Part shown: piece after piece, positions 17,399 to 25,171 of the stretch
How positions within the stretch are numbered: the first letter of the stretch is position 1
Layout: every line of letters starts with the position of its first letter
NCBI GenBank assembly: GCA_043798435.1
Contig: JAZDOR010000087.1
Span: 1 to 26,965, forward strand
Length of the DNA stretch: 26,965 bases
Direction: 5' to 3'
Origin: JAGUXG01 sp043798435
GTDB taxonomy: Bacteria; UBA9089; UBA9088; JAGUXG01
Program-made: the position numbers and the translations under genes
The notes under the pieces: model-generated
What the model was told of the DNA's origin: nothing
What the model saw: only the letters and a program-made list of their open reading frames with translations
Database searches by the model: none

Positions 17399-17435
17399 TC
17401 ACAGTGTGTCAAAGTGCACTGTGATCACTATCTTA
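17399..17435 (-). promoter_or_regulatory. Possible extended -10 promoter with operator-like dyad
   Basis: On the minus strand TG-T-TAAGAT (the hexamer at 17435-17430) fits an extended -10 element; no good -35 is present. Just downstream is the dyad TCACAGTG-N10-CACTGTGA (17399-17406 and 17417-17424), perfect in both 8-bp arms. It would overlap the expected start site, as a repressor operator would. This is the only promoter-like sequence between terminator B and the OMP gene starting at 17373. Confidence 0.4.
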
Positions 17436-17503
17436 ACAGGTTCTGCCATATTTATTTTGATTCATAACCCCCTTTTTCAGCTGTTTAACCTGGTTATTTT
17501 ATA

Positions 17504-17550
17504 AACAAAAAAAAAGCGTCCCCATCGCACAAATTATGCGACAAAGACGC
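17504..17550 (-). terminator. Rho-independent terminator, cassette copy B
   Basis: Minus-strand arm 17550-17537 (GCGTCTTTGTCGCA) pairs with 17529-17516 (TGCGATGGGGACGC) at all 14 positions, with G-U pairs in the centre. The loop is TAATTTG and nine T residues follow. It is the strongest of the three copies, because the outer five pairs are all Watson-Crick. Confidence 0.9.
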
Positions 17551-17560
17551 TTTCTTTCCT

Positions 17561-17624
17561 TTCAATTCACGATTCGCAATTAACGATTCACGATTACTCT
17601 CTCTCTCTCTCTCAACATAACACT
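17561..17624. repeat. 3' flank of cassette copy B: GATTCGC-like repeats and CT tract
   Basis: Homologous to 3481-3540 and 25172-25240. The CT tract at 17597-17613 has 8.5 units. It lies between the stop of coiled-coil copy B and terminator B. Confidence 0.85.
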
Positions 17625-17649
17625 CATTAGATGAAAATTAGGGTTCATT

Positions 17650-18066
17650 TTATAAAACTCCTGCATGTTGGAATGCTTCAGTAAGTCTTGGTTCTTTTTT
17701 AGCAAATTCTTTAAGGGCTTTCTCCAAGCGATCTTCTCTTTCCACTAGAAGATCTATCTTTTTCACTGCAGGGGCAAGGGCTGTTCTTCTATCCCAGAGT
17801 ATAAATCCCACCAAAGCAAACATTCCAGCTAAAATGACATAAAGGAGGCTTCTTATATCATCTATCTGTTTCTGGAGGCTTTGCTGTCCCATTCTTATCT
17901 CTTCTTTCAAACCCTTCTGTCCTTCTTCAAGCCTGGCGATTCTCACATCCATACTGTTCAATTTCTCTAAAATCTGCCTGTTGGTAACAGTCTCTTCTGT
18001 GAAACCATTACCCGCTAACCCAAGAAGGAAAAGAAATCCTATGCCTGCAAAACTTATCTTTTTCAT
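17650..18066 (-). CDS. Small exported coiled-coil membrane protein, copy B
   Basis: 138 residues from the ATG at 18066. Signal peptide MKKISFAGIGFLFLLGLAGNGF, then TVTNRQILEKLNSMDVRIAR, a coiled coil (GQKGLKEEIRMGQQSLQKQ), and a membrane segment (LLYVILAGMFALVGFILW). It closes with WDRRTALAPAVKK, a charged helix, and EPRLTEAFQHAGVL. It is nearly identical to copy C from the coiled coil to the C-terminus, and closer to copy A at the start (LNSMDVRIAR). The frame is open upstream to a TTG at 18105, but that TTG is the first three bases of the -35 box, so it is not the start. There is no ribosome site, and the -10 is 9 bp from the ATG. It lies 51 bp after the cyclase fragment. Confidence 0.83.
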   Translation of the reverse strand: MKKISFAGIGFLFLLGLAGNGFTEETVTNRQILEKLNSMDVRIARLEEGQKGLKEEIRMGQQSLQKQIDDIRSLLYVILAGMFALVGFILWDRRTALAPAVKKIDLLVEREDRLEKALKEFAKKEPRLTEAFQHAGVL

Positions 18067-18075
18067 TACTTTTGA

Positions 18076-18105
18076 ATAATACCACAATCTTTTTATCTCT
18101 GTCAA
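18076..18105 (-). promoter_or_regulatory. Sigma70-type promoter, copy B coiled-coil gene
   Basis: On the minus strand: TTGACA (18105-18100), 18-bp spacer, TATTAT (18081-18076), then 9 bp to ATG at 18066. A near-leaderless mRNA is predicted. Confidence 0.8.
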
Positions 18106-18117
18106 GATTTTTCTATC

Positions 18118-18390
18118 TTAATCTTTTTCTTCCAAATCCCTACTATTTCTGTATCTATATATTTTAACCCCATCTCTCTCCAAGTACCCAGCCTCTTCAA
18201 AGAGACCTGGTTCTTTCAACCCCTTAAAGGTCTCCTCTGTAATCATTATCTCATCAGGTTTTGCTTCCTTCTGTAAGTGGCCGGTTATATCTATGGTTCG
18301 ACTGAAGACCTCCCCTTTCTCCTCTCTCCCATCCATCAACAGTTCACCTGAATTTATCCCCATTCTAACATGGATAGGTTTGAAAAACAA
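18118..18390 (-). pseudogene. Duplicated 3' fragment of the CHASE2-cyclase gene
   Basis: The 90-residue frame carries VRMGINSGELLMDG through LERDGVKIYRYRN, the last ~75 residues of the cyclase encoded at 11445-13187. At DNA level 18144-18381 aligns with 11456-11693 without gaps and with about six differences by eye, so the copy is recent. Everything upstream (CHASE2, membrane helices, both metal-binding aspartates) is missing. The only possible start is a TTG fused to unrelated sequence, and the C-terminus diverges after YRYRN (SRDLEEKD). It lacks catalytic residues and is most likely a dead fragment carried along with the neighbouring coiled-coil cassette. Confidence 0.85.
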
Positions 18391-18416
18391 ATGAACCCGT
18401 TACCTTTACTCAAGAT

Positions 18417-19151
18417 TTACCACCTTCTTGCAAGACTCAAGGAAATCGGTATAGAGAAAATAGCATCCTCCCCGGCTTTCCATCCTTCTTTTTCCCAATC
18501 TTTTTTTATCTTGTCTTTATCAAAGATGGGGTGAAGAAGGTCGAACTCAAGGCTGAGGTTTTCTCCGTACCTCCACTCAAAACCTAAGGAAGGGGCAAAT
18601 CCTGGATAATTTCTTTTATACTCTTTATGTTCATGTTCACCGGTGCCCCAGTAATATGTATAACTCTCCATCCACACCCCGGCTACTATACCGTAAAAAC
18701 AACCTGCTCGTAATCTGAAAGTTTTAGTAGGTTCATTTAGATAAGCTCTTACCCCTACAGCCCAGCCCATCAAACCCGAGATATCACGACCAACCCCGCC
18801 GCTTACAGCAAAACGGTTTTTTTCTATTTCAAGATTCCATCCCAACATTCCATAGGGAATCCCAACACCCAAACTTATTTTATTTGGCTTTTCCTTCCTT
18901 CTATACTTAATCTCACTATACTTAATCTCAACCTCTTCTTCCTCTCCAAAACTAATCTTTTCCACCTTCTCCGCTTCAAAGACAAAGATGCTTCCATCCT
19001 TTGTCTTTATCTTGTAAGACTTATTAGGAGCGGTCTCAATCACCTTACCCTTGATTACACTACCATTCTTGAGATAGACTACATCTGCCCACGAAACCAT
19101 GCTTGCAAACAACAAACAAATTACCCCTACAAAAAATCTTTTCCATTCCAT
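18417..19151 (-). CDS. Predicted outer-membrane protein with one YLKDG module
   Basis: 244 residues. The signal peptide MEWKRFFVGVICLLFASMVS ends SWA, followed by DVVYLKNGSVIKGKVIETAP and SYKIKTKDGSIFVFEAEKVE. A short KYSEIKYRRKEK linker with an internal repeat (IKYSEIKY) leads into about 155 residues of barrel-like sequence (SLGVGIPYGMLGWNLEI, SGGVGRDISGLMGWAVGV) that ends SLARRW, with an aromatic terminal residue. ATG at 19151 has AGGTGA six bases upstream and is 19 bp after the preceding gene. It is the last intact gene of the operon; the cyclase fragment follows after 26 bp. The signal peptide and first strand closely match the protein at 24421, so the pair may be sisters. Confidence 0.83.
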   Translation of the reverse strand: MEWKRFFVGVICLLFASMVSWADVVYLKNGSVIKGKVIETAPNKSYKIKTKDGSIFVFEAEKVEKISFGEEEEVEIKYSEIKYRRKEKPNKISLGVGIPYGMLGWNLEIEKNRFAVSGGVGRDISGLMGWAVGVRAYLNEPTKTFRLRAGCFYGIVAGVWMESYTYYWGTGEHEHKEYKRNYPGFAPSLGFEWRYGENLSLEFDLLHPIFDKDKIKKDWEKEGWKAGEDAIFSIPISLSLARRW

Positions 19152-19170
19152 TTTAGGTCACCTTTTTTTC

Positions 19171-20265
19171 TTAGAATCTATAACTAACATTAGCGGAAAG
19201 TAGGTAAGAATTCGATGTTATCTTATCCTTCACGCTTCCATTATATACCTCATTTACATATTGCTTCGCCATACCAGAGGTATCCACATTCATATATTCC
19301 CCTCCTACTGCCAGTTCAAATTGGGGTAGTATCTGCCAATCACTATTAAGGGCTATAAGATATGCCTCGCCTTCTGTCTCTGCCTTCATTGCCAAGTTCC
19401 TCAGGAGATGATGGTCTTCATCTTTTATACTAACCCAACCAGAATAGGCAATTACCAGATTCAGATTAAAATTCTTCCGTAAGAAGAGGTCAGAGCTTAT
19501 GCCAAGGTAAGGAATCCAATATTTAACCTCATATTCCAATACATTTACATTGCTTCCAATAGATACAGGCTCATCCCAATAACTTCCTTTAGCCCCATAT
19601 ATCTCATGCCTAAACCTTTGGTATCGCAAGCCCAGGATAGGGGATAATGATGTTTTAGAAAAGGGATGATGCACATAGACAAAATCAAGGATAATTGCCG
19701 AAAGCTCTGCATCTGACTCTGTGTAGCAATCCCTACCACTATGAGCAGGTTTTCCAAAGGCGGCATCGTTCTCAATCCAATCCGAATCCTTCATAATACC
19801 TGCATCCTTATCAATATTTGTGAGCAACCTGAAACCCAGATGACCCTTCTCTTTTTGGGTCTCTTTGCCTATAAGCACATCAATCCCTACAAGATAGTTA
19901 TTCATGGGGAACTCTAACTCACTTTCACCATGGCCTCCATAATCCCAGGGGTTGTCAAAGCTGATATGGTAAATGGTCTTTCCAGAAAGGTATGCTGTCT
20001 TTAACCCTATCTTGGTAGATAGATGCGACCACAGAGGCTTCTCTTCTGATGGAATAACCCCTTCTTCAAAGCTGATTCTTTCAACCTCATCTGCCAGAAA
20101 GACAAAGATACTTCCGTCTGCTGTCCTTATCTTATAAGAGACACCGGGTGCAGCCTCAATCACCTTACCTTTGATTACGCTCCCATCCTTTAAGTAAATA
20201 TCATCAGGATGAGCAAACCAGGGTAAAAGACAACTTAGAGAGAGTATAAATATCCTCTTTTTCAC
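19171..20265 (-). CDS. Predicted outer-membrane beta-barrel protein with one YLKDG module (GTG start)
   Basis: 364 residues starting with GTG at 20265 (AAAGGA just upstream). The signal peptide ends near FAHPD, then DIYLKDGSVIKGKVIEAAPG and SYKIRTADGSIFVFLADEVE. The remaining ~290 residues form the largest barrel of the set, with many aromatic-ended strands (STKIGLKTAYLSGKTIYHIS, GLRYQRFRHEIYGA, LNLVIAYSGWVSIKD), ending SYLLSANVSYRF. The terminal aromatic and alternating pattern are typical of outer-membrane barrels recognised by the BAM machinery. It is 17 bp from the upstream paralogue and 19 bp from the downstream one, so co-transcription is likely. No catalytic residues are recognised. 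Confidence 0.84.
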   Translation of the reverse strand: MKKRIFILSLSCLLPWFAHPDDIYLKDGSVIKGKVIEAAPGVSYKIRTADGSIFVFLADEVERISFEEGVIPSEEKPLWSHLSTKIGLKTAYLSGKTIYHISFDNPWDYGGHGESELEFPMNNYLVGIDVLIGKETQKEKGHLGFRLLTNIDKDAGIMKDSDWIENDAAFGKPAHSGRDCYTESDAELSAIILDFVYVHHPFSKTSLSPILGLRYQRFRHEIYGAKGSYWDEPVSIGSNVNVLEYEVKYWIPYLGISSDLFLRKNFNLNLVIAYSGWVSIKDEDHHLLRNLAMKAETEGEAYLIALNSDWQILPQFELAVGGEYMNVDTSGMAKQYVNEVYNGSVKDKITSNSYLLSANVSYRF

Positions 20266-20282
20266 TATCCTTTCAGGAATAA

Positions 20283-21407
20283 TTAGAAGGAGATCCTCAA
20301 CCCTGCCTTAAAGTCTGTATGACTATAGTCCCAGTCTTCTCCTGTTCCTGTTACCGTAGTATATGCTGTATTCCCATAGCTATCTTTTATCATCGAATCA
20401 TATGTGTATTCCGGCTCCTCAATTGTGCCCATAATTCGCCGTATCTCTCCACATAGAGAGAGGTTTTCACTGATAGCATATTCCATCCCACCACATAGAT
20501 GCCACCCCCAATTCTCCTCTTTAAACCTGAAATTTGCTATATATACATCATACCGAGAAGACACGGGCGCCACAAGCGGAAGTTGTCCAGCATAAACATA
20601 CCCTATATACAACCATGGTGTTTTAGCCGAGTAATCCCAACCATAATGGCTGACACCACCCCCACCATAAAAGAGAGCCTTTGGCGAAACCTTGTTTGAT
20701 AACAGGGCAGTCGCTCCCCAAGAGAAGCACTTATATGTCTCTTTTATAAAAGAGTATTGTTCATTATCCCCTTCATGCTCCTTACTTCCTACCTCAAGCT
20801 GAATTCCACAATTCTTTCCCATAAAGCGCATATCTCCTGCCACACCTTTACCCCACCCGTTCACATTTTTACCGTAAAGACCATCACCTCCGCATCCGCT
20901 AACCTTGAAAATATCGACTCCACCACCAATTGAGGTCTTTACCACCGCAGATGGTTGTGCTTCTGCTCTTTTTACTGGCTTTACCCCCTCTACTTCAACC
21001 TCCTTTCCAAACTCAATCTTCTCTATCTTCTCCATTGTAAAGACAAAGACACTTCCGTCTGCTGTCCTTATTTTGTAAGATTTACCTGGTGTAGTTTCTA
21101 TAATATTGCCCTTGATTACCCCTCCATCCTTTAAGTAGATAACATCTACAGACTTTCCTTTCTCTACCCTGGGTTCCCCTTCTCCTTCATAGTTAATCTT
21201 TTCTACCTTATCTATCTCAAAGACAAAGATGCTTCCGTCTGCTGTCCGTATCTTATAAGATACACCAGGCACAGCCTCAATCACCTTGCCTTTGATAACG
21301 CCCCCATCCTTCAGATAGACCACATCTGCTTGGGCAAATGTGGCTACAAACATCACCGCTACCAAAGCAATAGCACAAACCCTTTGCCAATCTAAGTTCC
21401 TTTTCAT
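20283..21407 (-). CDS. Predicted outer-membrane beta-barrel protein with two YLKDG modules
   Basis: 374 residues. After a signal peptide ending FAQA come two modules: DVVYLKDGGVIKGKVIEAVP (about 28-75) and DVIYLKDGGVIKGNIIETTP (about 87-136). Both continue SYKIRTADGS-I/V-FVF and end in K-I-E/N. The DNA of the two is very similar, which suggests internal duplication. The rest is a Gly/Tyr/Trp-rich barrel (GGVDIFKVSGCGGDGLYG, GGMEYAISENLSLCGEIRR) that ends KAGLRISF. ATG at 21407 has GAGGAGG seven bases upstream. The 80-bp gap to the repeat adhesin upstream may hold an 18-codon reading frame. Confidence 0.85.
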   Translation of the reverse strand: MKRNLDWQRVCAIALVAVMFVATFAQADVVYLKDGGVIKGKVIEAVPGVSYKIRTADGSIFVFEIDKVEKINYEGEGEPRVEKGKSVDVIYLKDGGVIKGNIIETTPGKSYKIRTADGSVFVFTMEKIEKIEFGKEVEVEGVKPVKRAEAQPSAVVKTSIGGGVDIFKVSGCGGDGLYGKNVNGWGKGVAGDMRFMGKNCGIQLEVGSKEHEGDNEQYSFIKETYKCFSWGATALLSNKVSPKALFYGGGGVSHYGWDYSAKTPWLYIGYVYAGQLPLVAPVSSRYDVYIANFRFKEENWGWHLCGGMEYAISENLSLCGEIRRIMGTIEEPEYTYDSMIKDSYGNTAYTTVTGTGEDWDYSHTDFKAGLRISF

Positions 21408-21422
21408 CTTTTCCTCCTCTAA

Positions 21423-21479
21423 CTACGAATAATTTTTTGGGAAGGCTTCTTTCCCTTTTTGCATCTTTAGCCTATGCAT
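21423..21479 (-). CDS. Possible 18-residue leader-like small ORF
   Basis: MHRLKMQKGKEAFPKNYS, ATG at 21479, TAG at 21425-21423. The sequence before it (GAGGAGGTG) is almost a full complement of the 16S anti-Shine-Dalgarno, but the GGAGG core is only 2 bp from the ATG. Initiation would need the more distal AGAGG. It starts eight bases after the stop of the adhesin gene and ends just before the ribosome site of the OMP gene at 21407. It could couple translation of the two genes, or be chance. Confidence 0.25.
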   Translation of the reverse strand: MHRLKMQKGKEAFPKNYS

Positions 21480-21487
21480 CACCTCCT

Positions 21488-24424
21488 CTAAGGGCTAATG
21501 GTTAAATCAATGTAATAGATAGGGATTTCATCATTATTGCCATACTCATCAATTTTTACATAGTAAGTTCCTGAAGACATTCCTGTCCTTGAAATGTAGG
21601 AAAATCCATCAGTTCCATCATCATCGTCATACTCTATCTGATTTAAACTTGAATTATACAGCCACATCTGGGTATCCCCGCTTGAGCCAGAGGTCTCTAT
21701 AACTACATTAGAGGTGCTACTCAAGGTAAATTTAACCCAATCAACATCAGTGGCAGGTACTATGGAGTGCGTCTGCCTAATTCCACTATAGATTGTCTTT
21801 GCCTGAGAATAGGCATTATCAGGTTCATACGCATCTCCGCTTGTAGTAGTAGATGTAATACTAAAATTGCTATCACTATAATCGTATATAGAACTATCGT
21901 AGTAATCAGTTATCTTTATCTTATAATCATCTCCATTAGCCAGGCTGGTTGGTATCAACCAGGAGTAGGAACCATCGTTATACTCATAAGAGCTAATTGT
22001 ACCATTCAAGATTCCTCCCTTATACAGTTCAATCTCTACATACGAATCAGTACCAATACTCTTTACATACGAACCTACCCTATTTGAGTTCCAGGTGATG
22101 GAGTGAGAGGTGCCTGTCCCCCAACTCTCACCGCCATTGGGAGAGGTAACAGTGATGGTTGCAGTAATACTAAAGTTGCTATCACTATAATCGTATGTAC
22201 CACTATCATTATAATCAGTTACCTTTATCTTATAGTCTATTCCAGCAGCCATGTTGATTGGTATCAACCAGGAGTATAAGCCATTATTAGATGTGGAGGA
22301 GTTAATTGTACTATTCCAGACTCCCCCCTTATACAGTTCAATCTTTACAGACGAACCTACCCCTATTGAGCTCCAGGTGATGGAGTGAGAGGTGCCTCTC
22401 TGCCAACTCTCGCCACCATTAGGAGAGGTAACAGTGATGGTTGCAGTAATACTAAAGTTGCTATCACTGTAGTCGTATGTAGAGCTGTTGTAGTAATCGG
22501 TTACCTTTATCTTATAGTCTATTCCAGCAGCCAGATTAGTTGGTATCGACCAGGGGTATAAGCCATCGTTATCCTCATAAGAGTCAATTGTAGTATTAAA
22601 GACTCCTCCCTTATACAGGTCAATCTTTACAGACGAACCTACCCCGCTTGAGTTCCAGGTAATGGAGTGAGAGGTGCCTCTCTGCCAGGACTCTACACCA
22701 TTGGGAGAAATGACGGTAATAATTGGGCATGCAGTAATACTAAAGTTACTGTCGCTTTCATCATATATAGAGCTATTAGAGGTACTGGTTACTCGTATCT
22801 TATAGTCTGTCCCTATTGTCTGGGTGATTGGTACCAACCAGGAGTAGGAGCCATTATTATAGGTGCTTGAGACGATGGTCTGGGTAAAACTTCCTCCTTT
22901 ATACAAATCAATTTTTACCTGATTGCCGACACCGCTTGATCTCCAAGTGATGGAGTAAGAGGCGTTCTGTTGCCAGTTCTCTACACCATTGGGAGAGGTG
23001 ACGGTAATTACAGAGGTAACCTCATTTATTGAATTATAGGCTGTATTGTTGTTCTCGTTGGATTCAACTATAGAATTATAGGGATCCACGATTGCCCCTA
23101 TATAATAACCAGCAGGGCTTGAGGAACGAGAGTAGAAATAATTCCCGAATATGCTTGCTCCGGCTGAAAGGCTGGGGATATTCATATATCCCAACTGAGT
23201 ATCACCAGTGGTTATTGTGGTATCTGGGGAAAGGTAGGAATATACATCAAAACTTCCAGCATTGCCATTGCCCTGGTTTTTCACCGTATATGTGCCTGTG
23301 ATGTAATAATAACCTGGGCTCTGGTCACTTGATGAATAAGTTGCCTGGCCCAAAGAAGAGACGACCAAGTCTGGTGCTACCACCTGGATAGAGTTATAGG
23401 CTGTATTATTATTCTCATTGGATTCAGCAATATAATTATCGGGATCCACGATTGCCCCTATATAATAACCAGAAGGACTTGAGGAACGATAGAAGGAGTA
23501 ATTCCCGGATATGCTTGCCCCGACTGAAAGGCCAGAGATATTTATATATCCCAAGTAGGTATCACCAGTGGTTATCGTGGTATCTGAGGAAAGATAGAAA
23601 TATACCTTAAAACTTCCAGCACTGCCACTACCCTGGTTCTTTATGGTATATGTGCCTGTGATGTAATTTGATGAGTAAGTTGCCTGGCCCAAAGAAGAGA
23701 CGACCAGGTCTGGTGTTGGAGGGAGGCTCACCAGAATACTACCCTGGAGAGTGATGTGAGCTTTCAAGTCCTCTGCGTCTGGCCCGTTGCCATAACGAAT
23801 ATAGCTATAGCCTGAACCTGAAGTAACAGTAACCCTGAGGATGACTACATCACCTGCTACCCCTGCAGTCTTTCCCTGAACCTCGTCAGTAAATGTGTGG
23901 AAGTTTTCAGTATCTGTGACTGTAAACTGGGTGGAGGCAAGTTCTGTCTCAACACCATTATGGTCGATGAGGATAGTTACCTTAAAGGTAGAATTTCCTG
24001 CCAGGAATAGCGAAAAACTATATGTATTGCCCTCAATATTGCTTTCGAGTGTTGCTCTCCAATCTTTTGTATCACCCGAAAGTAGATAAATAGTTTTATA
24101 ATTATAACCTTCGTCAGGAAGTGGTAGTGGTTCACCAGAAAGATAATAAGTAGGAAGAACCCCAGAAATCTCTTCTGGCTCTTTCTCAAGGGAGGTGTAG
24201 CTTGTTTTTAATTTGCTACTCTTCAGGGTGTCCAGCTCTGTATCTCGTAGATATAGCGTCGTTGTTCTCTTTTTTTCTTTTTCTTCTTTTTCTACTACCT
24301 TCTTATCCAACTTCTCTACTCCACTCTTTACTGCCTTATGGATACCAAAATGGAGTCCCGCCCAACTGAGGGTGGAAGAAAATATCAGACCCAAAACAAC
24401 AAAAAGTATAACTTTTCCCCTCAT
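21488..24424 (-). CDS. Repeat-rich secreted adhesin: two CARDB, four KNH-like repeats, C-terminal PPC domain
   Basis: 978 residues. Signal peptide (to LSWA), a Lys/Glu-rich segment, then a beta domain (about 90-225) with YKTIYLLSGDTKDW. Two CARDB domains follow (about 230-343 and 345-473), each with PDLVVSSLGQATYSS and the ending ESNENNNTAYNSI. Four tandem repeats of about 95 residues come next (473-856), with ITVTSPNGGESWQRGTSHSI, a VKI-D/E-LYKGG strand and YSDSNFSIT. They resemble the Kre9/Knh1-type cell-surface domain. The C-terminus (863-978) is a pre-peptidase PPC-like domain (DAYEPDNAYSQAKTI, DVDWVKFTL, GTYYVKID). No enzymatic domain is seen, so this is likely an adhesin or scaffold. 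The start overlaps the upstream stop by 4 bp (ATGA), with GGAGGAGG upstream, so translation is coupled. Confidence 0.9.
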   Translation of the reverse strand: MRGKVILFVVLGLIFSSTLSWAGLHFGIHKAVKSGVEKLDKKVVEKEEKEKKRTTTLYLRDTELDTLKSSKLKTSYTSLEKEPEEISGVLPTYYLSGEPLPLPDEGYNYKTIYLLSGDTKDWRATLESNIEGNTYSFSLFLAGNSTFKVTILIDHNGVETELASTQFTVTDTENFHTFTDEVQGKTAGVAGDVVILRVTVTSGSGYSYIRYGNGPDAEDLKAHITLQGSILVSLPPTPDLVVSSLGQATYSSNYITGTYTIKNQGSGSAGSFKVYFYLSSDTTITTGDTYLGYINISGLSVGASISGNYSFYRSSSPSGYYIGAIVDPDNYIAESNENNNTAYNSIQVVAPDLVVSSLGQATYSSSDQSPGYYYITGTYTVKNQGNGNAGSFDVYSYLSPDTTITTGDTQLGYMNIPSLSAGASIFGNYFYSRSSSPAGYYIGAIVDPYNSIVESNENNNTAYNSINEVTSVITVTSPNGVENWQQNASYSITWRSSGVGNQVKIDLYKGGSFTQTIVSSTYNNGSYSWLVPITQTIGTDYKIRVTSTSNSSIYDESDSNFSITACPIITVISPNGVESWQRGTSHSITWNSSGVGSSVKIDLYKGGVFNTTIDSYEDNDGLYPWSIPTNLAAGIDYKIKVTDYYNSSTYDYSDSNFSITATITVTSPNGGESWQRGTSHSITWSSIGVGSSVKIELYKGGVWNSTINSSTSNNGLYSWLIPINMAAGIDYKIKVTDYNDSGTYDYSDSNFSITATITVTSPNGGESWGTGTSHSITWNSNRVGSYVKSIGTDSYVEIELYKGGILNGTISSYEYNDGSYSWLIPTSLANGDDYKIKITDYYDSSIYDYSDSNFSITSTTTSGDAYEPDNAYSQAKTIYSGIRQTHSIVPATDVDWVKFTLSSTSNVVIETSGSSGDTQMWLYNSSLNQIEYDDDDGTDGFSYISRTGMSSGTYYVKIDEYGNNDEIPIYYIDLTISP
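21855..23005 (-). repeat. Four ~285-bp in-frame tandem repeats
   Basis: The DNA behind the four KNH-like repeats is similar enough to see by eye, for example ATGGAGTGAGAGGTGCCT near 22098, 22381 and 22663. Approximate units are 23005-22735, 22730-22447, 22445-22160 and 22155-21855. The two middle units are most alike. The last has about nine extra residues from a local duplication (GSYVKSIGTDSYVEIE). Confidence 0.85.
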
Positions 24425-25095
24425 CTTTGACCACCTCCTCCAAAGTAATAGGTTATCCCAGCATTGACCACATACTCCACCACCGACTCTTCTTCTTTGG
24501 TATCAGAATCTTTAAGAGATATATAGGCTGGGCCAAAATCCAATTCTATAGTAAGGTTTGGAGTAACAAAGTATTCACCACCAACAAACACCTCCCCTGC
24601 TAACCCAGAACCTTCACTGTTATCTCCCTTAAAAGAGATATAATCTGCCTCCAAACCACAAAAGAGCTCTGCCTTCCCAGCAGAAGAGAAGTAATAATAT
24701 CCCCTTGGGCCAACCACCACTATATCATCCCCAAATTGACCCTTCAGTTCTACTGCCCATTTGCCAGGCAGATTAAGGTACTTAATTGAGGCACCTGGAT
24801 AGTTAAGGCCAACACCCATCTTCCCTTGTGCAGGTCTTTCTTCTGCCTTTACAGCTCTCGCTTCTTCTGCTGGAACTATCTCTCGCGCCTTAAACTCAAC
24901 TTTCTCTACCTTATCCACAGCAAAGATAAATATGTTCCCATCGGCTGTCCTCACCTTGTAGGATTTATCAGGTATAGTCTCAATGATCTCGCCCTTGATG
25001 ACACTTCCGTTTTTTAGGTATATAACATCTGCCCAAGCAAATGTAGCGGCGAATATCAAGAAAGTTACTCCGATAAAAACCTTCCTCCATTCCAT
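24421..25095 (-). CDS. Predicted outer-membrane protein with one YLKDG module
   Basis: 224 residues from the ATG at 25095 (AAGGAGG eight bases upstream). Signal peptide MEWRKVFIGVTFLIFAATFA ending WA, then DVIYLKNGSVIKGEIIETIP and SYKVRTADGNIFIFAVDKVE, a Glu/Ala linker, and a barrel-like region (GVGLNYPGASIKYLNLPG, GEYFVTPNLTIELDF) ending NAGITYYFGGGGQR. The aromatic C-terminal strand is followed by a short Gly tail, unlike its paralogues. The frame stays open 27 codons further upstream to 25176, but that stretch is terminator C read as protein, so I reject it. The stop overlaps the start of the adhesin gene (ATGA). No promoter is visible between terminator C and this start. Confidence 0.83.
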   Translation of the reverse strand: MEWRKVFIGVTFLIFAATFAWADVIYLKNGSVIKGEIIETIPDKSYKVRTADGNIFIFAVDKVEKVEFKAREIVPAEEARAVKAEERPAQGKMGVGLNYPGASIKYLNLPGKWAVELKGQFGDDIVVVGPRGYYYFSSAGKAELFCGLEADYISFKGDNSEGSGLAGEVFVGGEYFVTPNLTIELDFGPAYISLKDSDTKEEESVVEYVVNAGITYYFGGGGQR

Positions 25096-25120
25096 TCTAC
25101 TTGCCTCCTTTTTAGACAAC

Positions 25121-25161
25121 AAAAAAGCACCTCCATCGCACAATCTATGCGACAAAGACGC
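25121..25161 (-). terminator. Rho-independent terminator, cassette copy C
   Basis: Minus-strand arm 25161-25148 (GCGTCTTTGTCGCA) pairs with 25140-25127 (TGCGATGGAGGTGC) at all 14 positions when G-U is allowed; the loop is TAGATTG. Two outer pairs are G-U and the T-run is only six, so it should be leakier than copy B. The next gene starts 25 bp further, at 25095. Confidence 0.82.
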
Positions 25162-25171
25162 TTTCTTTCCT

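Noticed and set aside
17407..17412. TTGACA as the -35 of the OMP gene at 17373
   Set aside because: No -10-like hexamer lies 16-19 bp downstream; that position is TGGAGG, the ribosome site.
18067..18105. Upstream TTG start for coiled-coil copy B
   Set aside because: The TTG is the first three bases of the TTGACA box, and the extra 13 residues are absent from copies A and C.
19545..19775. Minus-strand 76-codon ORF
   Set aside because: It lies out of frame inside the barrel gene at 19171-20265, which fills the region with a coherent protein.
21855..23005. CRISPR-like array
   Set aside because: The repeats are ~285 bp, in frame, and encode protein domains; there are no spacers.
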